This document shows, one piece after another, positions 36,190-45,166 of a stretch of DNA of 64,000 nt. Made by a program: the position numbers and the translations under genes. The stretch is from contig JAHIWP010000014.1 in assembly GCA_018816095.1 (NCBI GenBank), positions 1 through 64,000 of the forward strand. Direction: 5' to 3'. This DNA comes from Gammaproteobacteria bacterium (GTDB taxonomy: Bacteria; Pseudomonadota; Gammaproteobacteria; Pseudomonadales; Pseudomonadaceae). Below the pieces are notes generated by a model. That model was not told the origin of the DNA, did no database searches, and saw only the letters and a program-made list of their open reading frames with translations. Positions within the stretch are counted from its first letter, which is position 1, and every line of letters begins with the position of its first letter.

Positions 36190-36321
36190 ACGATCTCGCG
36201 AGCTAGAGACCTGCAAGGCAAAAACAGGCGAGGAAGCGGAGTGTACTGTTGTACATGAGCATTCCGAGCCTGTTTTTAACGCAGCAGGGCCGACGCGCAG
36301 CAGATCATAAACAGGCTCTTA
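36190..36321 (+). repeat. Dispersed intergenic repeat, copy B
   Basis: Begins near GATCTCGCGAGCTAGAG and includes GCGAGGAAGCGGAGTGTACT, TTGTACATGAGCATTCCGAG, CCTGTTTTTAACGCAGCAGG and GCCGACGCGCAGCAGATCAT, ending with AACAGGCTCTTAC at the pyruvate kinase stop codon. Nearly the same string occurs in copy C on the opposite strand. The two CTGTTTTT/AAAAACAG-like segments flanking the TGTACA centre make it an imperfect palindrome. Confidence 0.8.
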
Positions 36322-37770
36322 CACCAGTGCTTCACCTACATGCAGCAGCTTCATGGTATTGGTGCCACCGATGGTGTGGTAGCTGTCGCCCTTGGTCAGG
36401 ATCACCCAGTCGCCGGCTTGCACCACGCCGCGCTTGAGCAACTCGTCCACCGCCGCCTGGCTGACTTCGGCCGGTTGCAGGGCGGCTGGGTCGAACGGCA
36501 CGGTGTAGACGCCACGGAACATGGCCGCACGGGCTTGGGTTTCGCGGTGCGGGGAGAACGCGAAGATCGGCACCGAGGAGCGGATACGCGACATGATCAG
36601 CGGCGTGTAGCCACTTTCGGTGAGGGCGATGATCGCTTTCACACCGGGGAAGTGATTGGCCGTGTACATGGCTGCCAGGGCGATGCTTTCGTCGCACCGC
36701 TCGAACTCGGTGCCCATGCGGTGGCTGGATTTCTTGCTGGTTGGGTGTTTTTCCGCACCCAGGCAGATGCGCGCCATGGCTTGCACGGCTTCCAGCGGGT
36801 AGGCGCCGGCAGCACTTTCCGCCGAGAGCATCACTGCATCGGTGTAGTCGAGCACGGCGTTGGCCACGTCGGAGACTTCCGCGCGGGTCGGCATCGGGTT
36901 CTGGATCATCGACTCCATCATCTGCGTCGCCGTGATCACCGCCTTGTTGTGGCGGCGCGCGTGCAGGATGATTTTCTTCTGGATGCCGCACAGTTCGGCG
37001 TCGCCGATTTCCACACCCAGGTCACCACGGGCCACCATCACCGCATCACTGGCGCGGATCAGGCCGTCGAGGGTTTCGTCGTCGGCTACCGCTTCGGCGC
37101 GTTCGATCTTGGCCACCAGCCAGGCAGTGCCGCCAGCTTCGTCGCGCAGTTTGCGCGCGTAATGCATGTCGTCGGCATCGCGCGGGAAGGACACGGCCAG
37201 GTAATCCAGCTCCATCTCGGCGGCGAGCTTGATGTCGGCTTTGTCTTTCTCGGTCAGGGCTGGCGCAGTCAGGCCGCCGCCGCGACGGTTGATGCCTTTA
37301 TGGTCGGACAGCGGGCCACCGATGATCACTTCGCAGTGCAGGGCATCGCTGGTGGCGCTTTCAACGCGCATGACCACACGGCCATCGTCGAGCAGCAGCT
37401 CGTCGCCGACGCCGCAATCCTTGACCAAGTCCGGGTAGTCGATGCCGACGATGTCTTGCGTGCCGGCAGTCAGCGGGTGGCTGGTGGAGAAGGTAAAGCG
37501 ATCGCCAAGTTTGAGCTCGATGCGCTTGTTGGCGAATTTGGCGATGCGGATTTTCGGGCCTTGCAAGTCACCCAGCAGGGCGACGTGGCGACCGTGCTTG
37601 GCGGCCAGTTCGCGCACCAGCTTGGCGCGGGCCTTGTGCTCATCAGGTGAGCCGTGGGAGAAGTTCAGGCGGGCAACATCTAGCCCTGCGATGATCAGTT
37701 GTTCAAGAACCTCGGGGCTGTTGCTCGATGGGCCGAGGGTGGCGACGATTTTGGTGCGGCGAACGGTCAT
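36319..37770 (-). CDS. pyk: Pyruvate kinase
   Basis: 483 residues from ATG 37770 (AGGAGTCTGTGC upstream; the longer frame starts 21 bases earlier without a site). PykA-type: RRTKIVATLGPSS, NFSHGSPDEH, MVARGDLGVEIG with catalytic acid and Mg ligands, and VITATQMMESM. The C-terminal allosteric domain is full length (to NTMKLLHVG). It converts PEP and ADP to pyruvate and ATP. Its stop codon lies in the last bases of repeat copy B. Monocistronic. Confidence 0.96.
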   Translation of the reverse strand: MTVRRTKIVATLGPSSNSPEVLEQLIIAGLDVARLNFSHGSPDEHKARAKLVRELAAKHGRHVALLGDLQGPKIRIAKFANKRIELKLGDRFTFSTSHPLTAGTQDIVGIDYPDLVKDCGVGDELLLDDGRVVMRVESATSDALHCEVIIGGPLSDHKGINRRGGGLTAPALTEKDKADIKLAAEMELDYLAVSFPRDADDMHYARKLRDEAGGTAWLVAKIERAEAVADDETLDGLIRASDAVMVARGDLGVEIGDAELCGIQKKIILHARRHNKAVITATQMMESMIQNPMPTRAEVSDVANAVLDYTDAVMLSAESAAGAYPLEAVQAMARICLGAEKHPTSKKSSHRMGTEFERCDESIALAAMYTANHFPGVKAIIALTESGYTPLIMSRIRSSVPIFAFSPHRETQARAAMFRGVYTVPFDPAALQPAEVSQAAVDELLKRGVVQAGDWVILTKGDSYHTIGGTNTMKLLHVGEALV

Positions 37771-37942
37771 GCACAGACTCCTGAATGGCAACTGCAGACG
37801 AGGCTACTATGCCGCAACCCTGTAGTCATTGTTCCACTGCACTACCTCTGGCGGCCACATGATGCAGCATGAGTTATTGCGCGATACGCTGCTGCAGAAT
37901 TCCCCAGGGCAGTCGATACACTGCACATCGGAGGAGAGGCTT

Positions 37943-38317
37943 ATGCGCATAATGTTGATTGTTTTGTTGCTAGTGGGGCTGCTCGGCTGCAACCGCTATT
38001 CGTTCGACCGCGATCTCAATAGTGCTTACGAGGCCTATGATCGCGGTGAGTGCGAAGCAGCCATTTTGTCGTTGTCCAAGGCTGAGCGTAACAGCCGTTC
38101 GCGACGTTATATGCAGCCCGAAATCTCTCTGCTGCGGGGCCAGTGCCTGGAGCGTCAGGCGCTGTTTGTCGATGCCATGCAGACTTATCAGTTCATCATC
38201 AACCAATACCCGGCGAGCGAATATGCCTACCGTGCCCGTGCACGCATAAACACTCTGCGCCAGCTTGGGCATGAGGGGGTTGATGTGGCGGTTAAGGTCA
38301 GCCCGGCCAAGCCTTGA
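37943..38317 (+). CDS. Small TPR-like lipoprotein
   Basis: 124 residues from ATG 37943 (GGAGGAGAGGCTT upstream). Lipoprotein signal peptide MRIMLIVLLLVGLLGC, with C16 as anchor and asparagine after it, which favours outer-membrane sorting. The mature part forms two TPR-like helix pairs (NSAYEAYDRGECEAAILSLSKAE, MQTYQFIINQYPASEYAYRARARI). Similar proteins are widespread in Pseudomonas but uncharacterised. Divergent from pyk. Confidence 0.85.
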   Translation: MRIMLIVLLLVGLLGCNRYSFDRDLNSAYEAYDRGECEAAILSLSKAERNSRSRRYMQPEISLLRGQCLERQALFVDAMQTYQFIINQYPASEYAYRARARINTLRQLGHEGVDVAVKVSPAKP

Positions 38318-38384
38318 CCACTGGTCGTCATCGCTGACAGAACGCTTATCGCGGCAGTAAGCTGAGGCTTTCGGGAGGGAATCC

Positions 38385-38807
38385 ATGCGCGTTTTGTTGT
38401 GCTTATTGTTGTTGCCGGGGCTGGCCGCTGCGGAAATTTATCGTTGGACGGATGCCAATGGCCAGGTGCACTTCGGCCAGCGCCCTGCAGTCGCGGGGGC
38501 GGAAAAGGTTGAAGTGAAACCGCAGGTGGTTGAGCGTGACCAACTGACCCGTGAGCGGCAAGAGCGTACCAGTCGGTTTTACGATGCCCGCCGTGCAGAG
38601 CAGGCGCAGGCCTCCGCAGTTGCAGCCGAGCAGCAGACCAAGCGTGCCCAAGAGTGTCGCGAGCTGCGTAAGCGCCTGGCCTCTATTCCTGAGGGGCGTA
38701 GCTACTACCGGGATGAGGCCGACGGCCAGCGCAGTTATTACAGTGACAAGCAAATGGATACCGCCCGTCAGCAACTGCAAGGCCGCGTATCCGAACGCTG
38801 TTCCTGA
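38385..38807 (+). CDS. DUF4124-domain exported protein
   Basis: 140 residues; GGGAGGGAATCC precedes the ATG. Signal peptide to about residue 16 (LPGLAAA), then the DUF4124 domain: EIYRWTDANGQVHFGQRPA. A charged, coiled-coil-prone region (QERTSRFYDARRAEQAQASAVAAEQQTK) and a C-terminal YYRDEADGQRSYYSDKQMD follow. Periplasmic; function unknown. Ten to seventy bases from its neighbours, so it may be in one transcript with the lipoprotein before it. Confidence 0.88.
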   Translation: MRVLLCLLLLPGLAAAEIYRWTDANGQVHFGQRPAVAGAEKVEVKPQVVERDQLTRERQERTSRFYDARRAEQAQASAVAAEQQTKRAQECRELRKRLASIPEGRSYYRDEADGQRSYYSDKQMDTARQQLQGRVSERCS

Positions 38808-38867
38808 AACTGGTTTAAGCGCAGTAGTGGGGCCATACTTAATGGCCGTTTATAGCGATTTGCCACT

Positions 38868-39230
38868 ATGCCAACGCATGTTCAGCGCCGCATCGAACGT
38901 CATCAGCTGCCGTACTACCTGAAGGTGTTCAATCGCATCACCGACAAGCCCATGGGCTATATCGGTAACGTCTCTTTGGACGGTCTACTGCTGATCAGCC
39001 AGCTTCCACTGCTGGTGGGCGCGCGTTTTGATATGTGTTTGAAAATCCCAGGGCATGATGCGCCGCACCATATTGATTTCTCGGCCACCTGCCAATGGTC
39101 CCGTGAGGATGTCACACCCGGCTACTATGATTCGGGGTTTGCGCTGGTGGCGCCGCCCGCTGATTATGTTGAGATGGTTGATGCGCTGCGCCATTACTTC
39201 AGTTTCAGGCAGATGACCACTTCCGTCTGA
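38868..39230 (+). CDS. PilZ-domain c-di-GMP-binding protein
   Basis: 120 residues, a stand-alone PilZ domain. The c-di-GMP signature is present: RRIER at residues 7-11 (RxxxR) and NVSLDG at about 34-39 ((D/N)xSxxG). Cytoplasmic effector that should bind the messenger made by diguanylate cyclases such as the two in this window; its output partner is unknown. Followed by a very strong terminator. Confidence 0.88.
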   Translation: MPTHVQRRIERHQLPYYLKVFNRITDKPMGYIGNVSLDGLLLISQLPLLVGARFDMCLKIPGHDAPHHIDFSATCQWSREDVTPGYYDSGFALVAPPADYVEMVDALRHYFSFRQMTTSV

Positions 39231-39256
39231 ATGCTTGTTGCGCTGACTGAACGCGC

Positions 39257-39290
39257 AATAAAAAACCGCCCCGAAAGGCGGTTTTTTATT
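39257..39290. terminator. Bidirectional terminator
   Basis: Perfect 14-bp inverted repeat AATAAAAAACCGCC / GGCGGTTTTTTATT with loop CCGAAA, between the convergent PilZ and mqo genes. Confidence 0.92.
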
Positions 39291-39301
39291 GCCTAAGCGG
39301 T

Positions 39302-40804
39302 TTAGGCGTTAACGCTTTGTTCCAGTTGCAGCAAGGCATCGGAGCGCGACTGCACTTCTCGATAGCGCTCAGCATCGCTGGCCAAAACGTCAGCCATGGC
39401 CGGGAAGATTTCGTTCAGCTTGGTGCGCCATTGCTCAGACTTCACCTGCTCGCCGAAGCAGCGCTGGATCAGGTCAAGCATGATCGAGACGGTTACCGAA
39501 GCGCCTGGCGATGCGCCCAGCAGGGCGGCCAGAGAACCATCCTGTGCGGCCACCAGTTCGGTGCCGAACTGCAGGATGCCACCGTTTTTCGCATGCTTCT
39601 TGATGATCTGCACGCGTTGGCCAGCGATCTCGATGCGCCAGTCTTCGGCTTTGGCTTCTGGGTAGAAGCCGCGCAGAGTTTCCAGGCGCTTCTCTTCGGA
39701 CTGCAGCACTTCCTTGATCAGGTAGCGGGTCAGGTCGAAGTTGTCGCGCGCCACGGCCAGCATGGGGCCGATGTTGTTGAAGCGGATCGACAGCGGCAGG
39801 TCAAGGAACGAACCACGTTTGAGGAACTTGGTGGTGAAACCGGCGTAAGGGCCGAACAGCAGCGAGGTCTTGCCTTCGACTACGCGGGTATCCAGGTGCG
39901 GGACCGACATCGGTGGCGAGCCAACGGCTGCCTGGCTGTAGACCTTGGCCTGGTGCTGTTTGACGATTTCCGGGTTGTCGCAGCGCAGCCACTGGCCGCT
40001 GACCGGGAAGCCGCCAAAGCCTTTACCTTCAGTAATACCAGACATCTGCAGCAGCGGCAGTGCCGCGCCGCCGGCGCCGAGGAAGACGAACTTGGCTTGG
40101 ATTTCCCGCGTGCTGCCGTTTTGCAGATTCTTGACGCTGACGCGCCAGCCTTGACCGCTGCGCTTGAGGCCAACAACCTTTTGGCTGCAGGTGACCTTGG
40201 CTGCGTTCTGCTGACGGAGGTGGTCGAGCAGGTGCAGGGTCAATGCGCCAAAGTTAACGTCGGTGCCAGCCATTACGCGGGTGGCGGCGATGGGCTCGTT
40301 CGGGTCGCGGCCCGGCATCATCAGCGGCATCCATTCGGCCATGGTGGCGCGGTCTTCGCTGTATTCCATTTCGCTGAAGGCGTGGTGAGCGGTCAGCGCG
40401 GTAAAGCGCTTCTTCAGGAAGTCGATGCCTTTTTGGCCACGTACGAAGCTTAAGTGTGGAACCGGGCTGATAAAGGATTTGGGCGAGCCAAAGCGACCTT
40501 TCTCGACCAGGTAAGCCCAGAACTGCTTGGACTCCTCGAACTGAGCATTGATGGACACCGATTTTTTGATGTCGATCGAGCCATCAGCCGCTTCTGGCGT
40601 GTAGTTCAGCTCGCACAGGGCCGCATGGCCAGTGCCCGCGTTGTTCCACGGGTAAGAGCTTTCACTCGATGCGGTGCTCATCATGTCGAGCACTTCCAGC
40701 TTGATGGCTGGGTCGAGCTCTTTCAGCAGTACGGCCAGGGTCGCACTCATGATGCCGGCACCAACCAGCACCACATCCATTGTTTCGTATTCGTTTTGCG
40801 CCAT
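39302..40804 (-). CDS. mqo: Malate:quinone oxidoreductase
   Basis: 500 residues from ATG 40804. FAD-dependent, membrane-associated: [17 protein letters not shown] dinucleotide-binding motif, [22 protein letters not shown] (split here only by reading) near 50-75, [16 protein letters not shown] and [15 protein letters not shown]. It oxidises malate to oxaloacetate and reduces quinone. Length and motifs fit Pseudomonas Mqo. The upstream region (40805-41257) is long and must hold the promoter. Confidence 0.95.
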   Translation of the reverse strand: MAQNEYETMDVVLVGAGIMSATLAVLLKELDPAIKLEVLDMMSTASSESSYPWNNAGTGHAALCELNYTPEAADGSIDIKKSVSINAQFEESKQFWAYLVEKGRFGSPKSFISPVPHLSFVRGQKGIDFLKKRFTALTAHHAFSEMEYSEDRATMAEWMPLMMPGRDPNEPIAATRVMAGTDVNFGALTLHLLDHLRQQNAAKVTCSQKVVGLKRSGQGWRVSVKNLQNGSTREIQAKFVFLGAGGAALPLLQMSGITEGKGFGGFPVSGQWLRCDNPEIVKQHQAKVYSQAAVGSPPMSVPHLDTRVVEGKTSLLFGPYAGFTTKFLKRGSFLDLPLSIRFNNIGPMLAVARDNFDLTRYLIKEVLQSEEKRLETLRGFYPEAKAEDWRIEIAGQRVQIIKKHAKNGGILQFGTELVAAQDGSLAALLGASPGASVTVSIMLDLIQRCFGEQVKSEQWRTKLNEIFPAMADVLASDAERYREVQSRSDALLQLEQSVNA

Positions 40805-41257
40805 TACCACTTCTCCGCAAACCAGCACTCAATAGACGTTAATCAGCCAGGATAAACAGGCAATCAGCAGTCGGTGAGACGTTCAGGGTTGAAGGAAGCA
40901 GGCTTCTGGGAGCAGATGCCAACCGCGAGATCGTTCATTTTCGCCACACTCTTGTGAAGTTTTCCAAACCGTTTTTTCCACGCTCTTTTGGAGTCGTGAA
41001 CCTCAAAACACGTCTGCTTTAGCCAGCTTTTCACCGACGTGAAACGACCTTTGCAGAAGCTGCATGGCATTTCACAGTTGGGAAAAGCGCTAGCTAGGAG
41101 GCAGCGTGAAGTGGGCGACTCTCTGGGGCGCGGCCGATGAGTGGTGCATCAGCGTGACGGCAGGGCCCGAACAGGAGGCGTCCTTATATTCGGGGCGCGA
41201 TTATAAGGGCAAAGCAGGAAAATTGATCGCCTGGTGTGACTTTTCTTCTGTTGTCTG
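40805..41257. other. Gene-free stretch upstream of mqo
   Basis: 453 bases without a convincing gene. It holds a perfect palindrome TTTCAC-CGAC-GTGAAA (41029-41044), which could be an operator for mqo, and a CCTTATA/TATAAGG inverted repeat near 41182-41210. A 68-codon minus ORF (40864-41070) lacks a ribosome binding site. Confidence 0.5.
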
Positions 41258-41491
41258 TCAAGCCGCCAGCGTTTGTCGGGCGTGCAGGCATGGCGTTATC
41301 TGTATGGTTCGGGCGCTGGCTGGCAGCGGCCGATTAAGCCAACTGGAGCAACTTTGTTGCACCTCAACCCAGCCAGGGCCTTGCGGGGCTTGGGCTGACT
41401 GGCGCAGTGCAGTGCAAATGCCCTGCGCGTCGAGTAGGGCGAATGAGCGCATCGGACGCTTGGGGGCGAGCAGGCTACGCAGGGTAAACAT
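41258..41491 (-). CDS. Small conserved-looking hypothetical protein
   Basis: 77 residues from ATG 41491, with GAGA eight bases upstream. Starts MFTLRSLLAPKRPMRSFALL and has a DAQGICTALRQSA beta-turn and PGWVEVQQSCSSWLNRPLP; third-position GC is high as in the real genes nearby. No signal peptide or membrane helix. Family not recognised. It is divergent from yajG, 221 bases away. Confidence 0.58.
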   Translation of the reverse strand: MFTLRSLLAPKRPMRSFALLDAQGICTALRQSAQAPQGPGWVEVQQSCSSWLNRPLPASARTIQITPCLHARQTLAA

Positions 41492-41712
41492 GGCGATCTC
41501 TCACGGGCAGGGAAGACTAAAGTCTTATGCCCGATGCGCATGACAAAGGCATTACGGGAACCTGTTACTCCCCAGTGCGTCAGATCAGTAGCTGGTGCTG
41601 TGCTGGATTAGCACTACACACAGCGCTAACTGATCCCAACCAGCGCTGTCAGGCACATATCGCGCTGGTTATACTGCGCGCCACATCTGCCCCTATCTAT
41701 GGAGAGTTGAGC

Positions 41713-42297
41713 ATGCTGCATCGTCTGCTGTTTGGTCTGGTGGCTGTTGCCAGCCTTACTCTGGTGGGTTGTGCCCACAGCCCGCAACAACTCAGCCCAC
41801 AACCCAAACTCAATAGCCCGATCACGGCCGTTGGCCAGGGCCAGCCTGTGGTCGTGCGGGTGGCTGATGGGCGTCCTTCGCCGGTGTTAGGCACCCGCGG
41901 TGGCCTCTACCCGGAAACCAGCGCAATCAGTGTGACTGGTCAGGACATCCTGCCCAAGCTGCAGGCCCAGGCTGAAGCGGCCGTGCGTTTGCTCGGGTTT
42001 ACCCCAAGCGCCAATGCCTACAACGCCCCTCAGTTGACCTTGACCCTGGCCGAGCTGAAGTACCAGTCGCCGAAAGAAGGCCTGTACGTGACTGAGGCTG
42101 ACATGACCGCGACCTTCCGTGTTGATGTGCAGAACTCTAGCCGTCGCTACAGCGGCCGTTACGGTGCGTCGTTAAATCAGCGTTTCGGCATGGCACCTAA
42201 TCAGGCCACCAACACCAAGCTGGTGAGCGATGTGTTGAGTGATGCCCTGACCCGCGCCTTCAAGGACCCGACCATCGGTCAGGTGCTCGCGCAGTAA
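41713..42297 (+). CDS. yajG: YajG-family lipoprotein
   Basis: 194 residues from ATG 41713 (GGAGAGTTGAGC upstream); the longer frame upstream is not supported. Lipoprotein signal peptide ending LTLVGC, anchor C18 or so. The mature protein matches YajG: VVVRVADGRPSPVLGTRGG, QLTLTLAELKYQ and FRVDVQNSSRRYSGRYGAS. Outer-membrane lipoprotein of unknown function. A strong terminator follows. Confidence 0.88.
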   Translation: MLHRLLFGLVAVASLTLVGCAHSPQQLSPQPKLNSPITAVGQGQPVVVRVADGRPSPVLGTRGGLYPETSAISVTGQDILPKLQAQAEAAVRLLGFTPSANAYNAPQLTLTLAELKYQSPKEGLYVTEADMTATFRVDVQNSSRRYSGRYGASLNQRFGMAPNQATNTKLVSDVLSDALTRAFKDPTIGQVLAQ

Positions 42298-42313
42298 GCG
42301 GTGTTGGCGTAAT

Positions 42314-42341
42314 AAAAAGCCCGGATTATTCCGGGCTTTTT
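42314..42341. terminator. Bidirectional terminator
   Basis: AAAAAGCCCGGA / TCCGGGCTTTTT with loop TTAT, between yajG and the convergent small gene. Confidence 0.9.
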
Positions 42342-42380
42342 TCTATTTGCGATTTCTTGCCTGCAGCGAACGGCCGCGCC

Positions 42381-42587
42381 TTAGGCGGCTTCGCTGTAAA
42401 GCGCGGGCAGGCTGATGCCCGTGCGCGTGTCGATATCAGGCAGGGCGTAATGTTCATGGCCGCCGAGGGCGCAGTACACCAGCCAGTGCTCGTCTTGCAC
42501 GTTGAATGACAGCCCGTCGATGACGGCTTCAACGTCGTCCAGCGAGTCGATCAGGTAGTCGCGGTCTTGGGGTTTGGCATGCAGCAT
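42381..42587 (-). CDS. Small conserved hypothetical protein
   Basis: 68 residues from ATG 42587 (GGAGAATTGCCCC upstream). Acidic cytoplasmic protein with YLIDSLDDVEAVIDGL and EHWLVYCALGGHEHYALPDIDT. No known domain. Codon use matches the neighbours. Confidence 0.7.
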   Translation of the reverse strand: MLHAKPQDRDYLIDSLDDVEAVIDGLSFNVQDEHWLVYCALGGHEHYALPDIDTRTGISLPALYSEAA

Positions 42588-42846
42588 GGGGCAATTCTCC
42601 ATGGCGAGTAAGGGGCTGTGTTTTGCGCGCGAAGCCTTTTGGGTGGGGTGTTGCGGCGCGCGTTAAACCCTAAATCAAGCATGTGACAGTACGCTCACAG
42701 TCACTGCGATTCGTCGGAATCGAGCCGCGAGAGCGGCATCCTTCGGTAGACTCCGCGCCCGTAATTGGACTACCCGTTGCTGTATTGGGTGTGCTGATGG
42801 TCAGGCGCGACACTGCTCGCATGCCATTAAGAAGTTGAGGTCGAAC

Positions 42847-43134
42847 ATGTCGTTGCAAACGCTCTGGTGGCTGATCGAAGGGCAGCCCGGGCAGTGGTTG
42901 AATGGATTGGCGCTGTTTTTTGCCCTGGCCGGCGCCTGGTTGCTGTTGGCTACCCGCCTGCGTGAGCAGCTTGCGCAGGCGCGGCTGTTGGCCGGTAATG
43001 CGCTAAACGCGCTGGCGCAGCAGGCTGATGCTTGTGATGAGCCGACCCGGCGGCTCAACCGCTTCTTCTATCGCTTTGGTTATACCTGCCTGGCCTTGGC
43101 GCTGCTGCTGTCCTGGCTCAGTACCCAGCTGTAG
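42847..43134 (+). CDS. Small membrane protein
   Basis: 95 residues from ATG 42847 (GAGG ten bases upstream). Two transmembrane helices (about 16-36, WLNGLALFFALAGAWLLLA, and about 72-92, GYTCLALALLLSWLS) with a charged helical segment between them (RLREQLAQARLLAGNALNALAQQ). Function unknown. Ends at a good terminator. Confidence 0.75.
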   Translation: MSLQTLWWLIEGQPGQWLNGLALFFALAGAWLLLATRLREQLAQARLLAGNALNALAQQADACDEPTRRLNRFFYRFGYTCLALALLLSWLSTQL

Positions 43135-43147
43135 GGTCGATTTAGAC

Positions 43148-43177
43148 AAAAACGGCAGCCAATGGCTGCCGTTTTTT
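43148..43177. terminator. Bidirectional terminator
   Basis: AAAAACGGCAGCC / GGCTGCCGTTTTT with loop AAT, between the convergent membrane-protein and acyltransferase genes. Confidence 0.92.
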
Positions 43178-43193
43178 ATTGCGGGTAAGGGCG

Positions 43194-44360
43194 CTAAAGG
43201 GGTAGCCCGGCCTTGATTCGGTACTGGTTACGCACCGGGTTGGCGTATTGCAGGATCAGGTAGGGTCGCTGCTCGCTCGGGCAGTTGGCCAAGCGGCGCT
43301 GCCACTCGCTTTTTGCCGCACTGAGTTCTGCGGCAGGGAACAGTTCGGCAGCGTCGGGCACAGCCAGTGCAGGGTCGCGATCCGCCCACATGGCATACGC
43401 CAGGTAATGCACGGGGAACAGTCGGTAGCCGCTAAGAATCTGCCGGTCCATCTCCGCCGCCAGGACCTTGCTGTCCTCCAGGCATTGCTTCACAGTCGCG
43501 CCGAAATGTACATGTACGCGGCCTTTGTAACCGGTGATGCCGAGCGCGATGCTTTGGTCATCCTCGCCGGCGGCCTTGGTATAACTGCCACTGCTGGCGC
43601 GGGTTGACAGTTCGCGGGCCTTGGCCTGATCGCAAGGGTCGTATTCATAGCTGATCGATACCGGCGTCAGGCGCAGGTTGTTGATCAGCTCGGCAAACGG
43701 CTCGGTTTTCCGGCTCATATGAAACATCTTGAGGATCGCCGAGTCGGTGCGGTCATCACCGTCCTTGGCGCGCCCCTCAGCCTGGGCGATCCAGATCGAC
43801 TCGCCATCAACCCGAATCGAGTGATTGATATAGGCCGAGAGCAACTGGTAAGCCGCCAGCTTCTCGCGCCGGCCGCTGAGCGAGCGGTGCACGATAAAGC
43901 TCTTGTTCAGGCGCATCAGGTCGCTGACAAACGGCTTTTGCAGCAGGTTGTCGCCAATCGCGATGCGTGGCGTTGGCAGCCCCGCGTGGTACACAGCATA
44001 GTTGACGAACGCCGGGTCCATCACGATATCGCGGTGGTTGGCGAGGAATAGATAGGCTTGGCCGGCTTGCAGATGCTCGATGCCGGAATAGCTCACGCCA
44101 TCGGTCGCCTGCTCAATGGTGTGGTCGACATAACTGGCGATACGCGATTGCAATTGCGCCACCGAACTCACGTCACGGAACTCAAGACGCAGGCGATAGG
44201 CTATAAGTGGTTTAAGCAGCCAGCCCAAAGGCCCAGCCAGGCGCGGGAAGCGGAACTGAGTGAGGATGCCGAGAAACGCATCGTCGGCCAGCAGGCGCGC
44301 AAGTACGGCAGGGACTTCTGCGTCAGCGTAAGGTCGGATGGTATCGAATTCGCCCATCAT
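43194..44360 (-). CDS. PlsC-like glycerolipid acyltransferase
   Basis: 388 residues. Central acyltransferase domain with motif [13 protein letters not shown], motif II near [14 protein letters not shown], motif [16 protein letters not shown] and motif [15 protein letters not shown]. In motif I the histidine and aspartate are separated by five residues rather than the usual four. It probably transfers acyl chains to a glycerophosphate-type acceptor at the membrane. ATG at 44360. Divergent from the CPXCG gene. Confidence 0.8.
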   Translation of the reverse strand: MMGEFDTIRPYADAEVPAVLARLLADDAFLGILTQFRFPRLAGPLGWLLKPLIAYRLRLEFRDVSSVAQLQSRIASYVDHTIEQATDGVSYSGIEHLQAGQAYLFLANHRDIVMDPAFVNYAVYHAGLPTPRIAIGDNLLQKPFVSDLMRLNKSFIVHRSLSGRREKLAAYQLLSAYINHSIRVDGESIWIAQAEGRAKDGDDRTDSAILKMFHMSRKTEPFAELINNLRLTPVSISYEYDPCDQAKARELSTRASSGSYTKAAGEDDQSIALGITGYKGRVHVHFGATVKQCLEDSKVLAAEMDRQILSGYRLFPVHYLAYAMWADRDPALAVPDAAELFPAAELSAAKSEWQRRLANCPSEQRPYLILQYANPVRNQYRIKAGLPL

Positions 44361-44488
44361 GTTCTCTTGTCGTGGTTGGCTGTGGAGATGCTCACCGCTC
44401 TGGTCGTCGCGCTCAGCATGGGCTGTTGCGCGACTGCAGGGCCAGCTATAGACCGGCGATTATACGCCCAAGTCACAAGGAGACCGCG

Positions 44489-44671
44489 ATGCTGGAAACT
44501 CAGGACTACCAGTGCCCTTATTGTGGCGAGCAGGTCGAGGCCTTACTCGACTTGTCTGCTGGCGATCAGCAATACATCGAAGACTGTCCGGTGTGCTGCC
44601 GGCCGATCGTGTTTTCGCTGCAGACCGATGGTGAGGACTGGTGCCTCGACGTGCGCGGGGAGAATGACTGA
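44489..44671 (+). CDS. CPXCG-motif cysteine-rich protein
   Basis: 60 residues from ATG 44489 (AAGGAGACCGCG upstream). Two paired cysteine motifs, CPYCG and CPVCC, form a small zinc-ribbon-like fold (CPXCG family). No function known. Its TGA overlaps the next ATG (TGATG), so translation is coupled. Confidence 0.88.
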   Translation: MLETQDYQCPYCGEQVEALLDLSAGDQQYIEDCPVCCRPIVFSLQTDGEDWCLDVRGEND

Positions 44672-44931
44672 TGCAACGCATTTATGAGCCGCAAGATCTG
44701 ATGGAAGCTGAATTGCTGCTCGGCATGCTGGCCAGTGAGGGCATCGACGCCTACCTCACCGGGCAGCACCTGGCTGGGGCGGTGGGTGAGTTACCTGCCT
44801 GCGGCTTGCTCGGGGTGATGGTCGAGGATGCGCAAGCGCACCGCGCACAACAGCTGATCGCCGCGTACAATGCCGCGCAGCCGCTGCCTGGTGATGAGCC
44901 GGATAACTTCCAAGGTACGTTGCTCTGCTGA
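44671..44931 (+). CDS. DUF2007-type signal-transducing-like protein
   Basis: 86 residues. [31 protein letters not shown] is the DUF2007 N-terminus, and GVMVEDAQAHRAQQLIAAY the second half of this PII-like-fold domain. Coupled to the CPXCG gene. Function unknown. Followed by repeat copy C. Confidence 0.85.
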   Translation: MQRIYEPQDLMEAELLLGMLASEGIDAYLTGQHLAGAVGELPACGLLGVMVEDAQAHRAQQLIAAYNAAQPLPGDEPDNFQGTLLC

Positions 44932-44940
44932 TTGCCTGGT

Positions 44941-45103
44941 TATGGTCTGCTGCGCGTCGGCCCTGCGGCGTTAAAAACAGGCTCAGAATGCTCATGTACA
45001 AAAGTACACTCGTGTGTGAGTCCAGTCCGCTTCCTCGCCGTTTTGACCAGCCGAAGGCTGTTACTAACGTAGTGTCTTGCAGGACTCTAGCTCGCGAGAC
45101 CAT
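44941..45103 (-). repeat. Dispersed intergenic repeat, copy C (inverted)
   Basis: On the minus strand this reads GGTCTCGCGAGCTAGAG, GCGAGGAAGCGGACT, TTGTACATGAGCATTCTGAG, CCTGTTTTTAACGCCGCAGG and GCCGACGCGCAGCAGACCAT, matching copy B block for block. Compared with B it has an extra segment of about 30 bases near 45052-45083 carrying an AGCC/GGCT hairpin, and a further short insertion in the TGGACTCACACACG part. Confidence 0.82.
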
Positions 45104-45166
45104 AAAGCAAGTTTTCAAACGCCGCTGTGCAGCTCCTGTCTCTACTTAAACGCTATCGAGTTCCCC

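Noticed and set aside
36340..37650. Long plus-strand ORF opposite pyk
   Set aside because: Shadow of pyruvate kinase; no start signals and a His/Gly-rich translation.
39317..40453. 378-codon plus-strand ORF opposite mqo
   Set aside because: Shadow of mqo with no family resemblance.
40864..41070. 68-codon minus ORF upstream of mqo
   Set aside because: A CxxC motif near the start, but no ribosome binding site and poor codon use; treated as non-coding.
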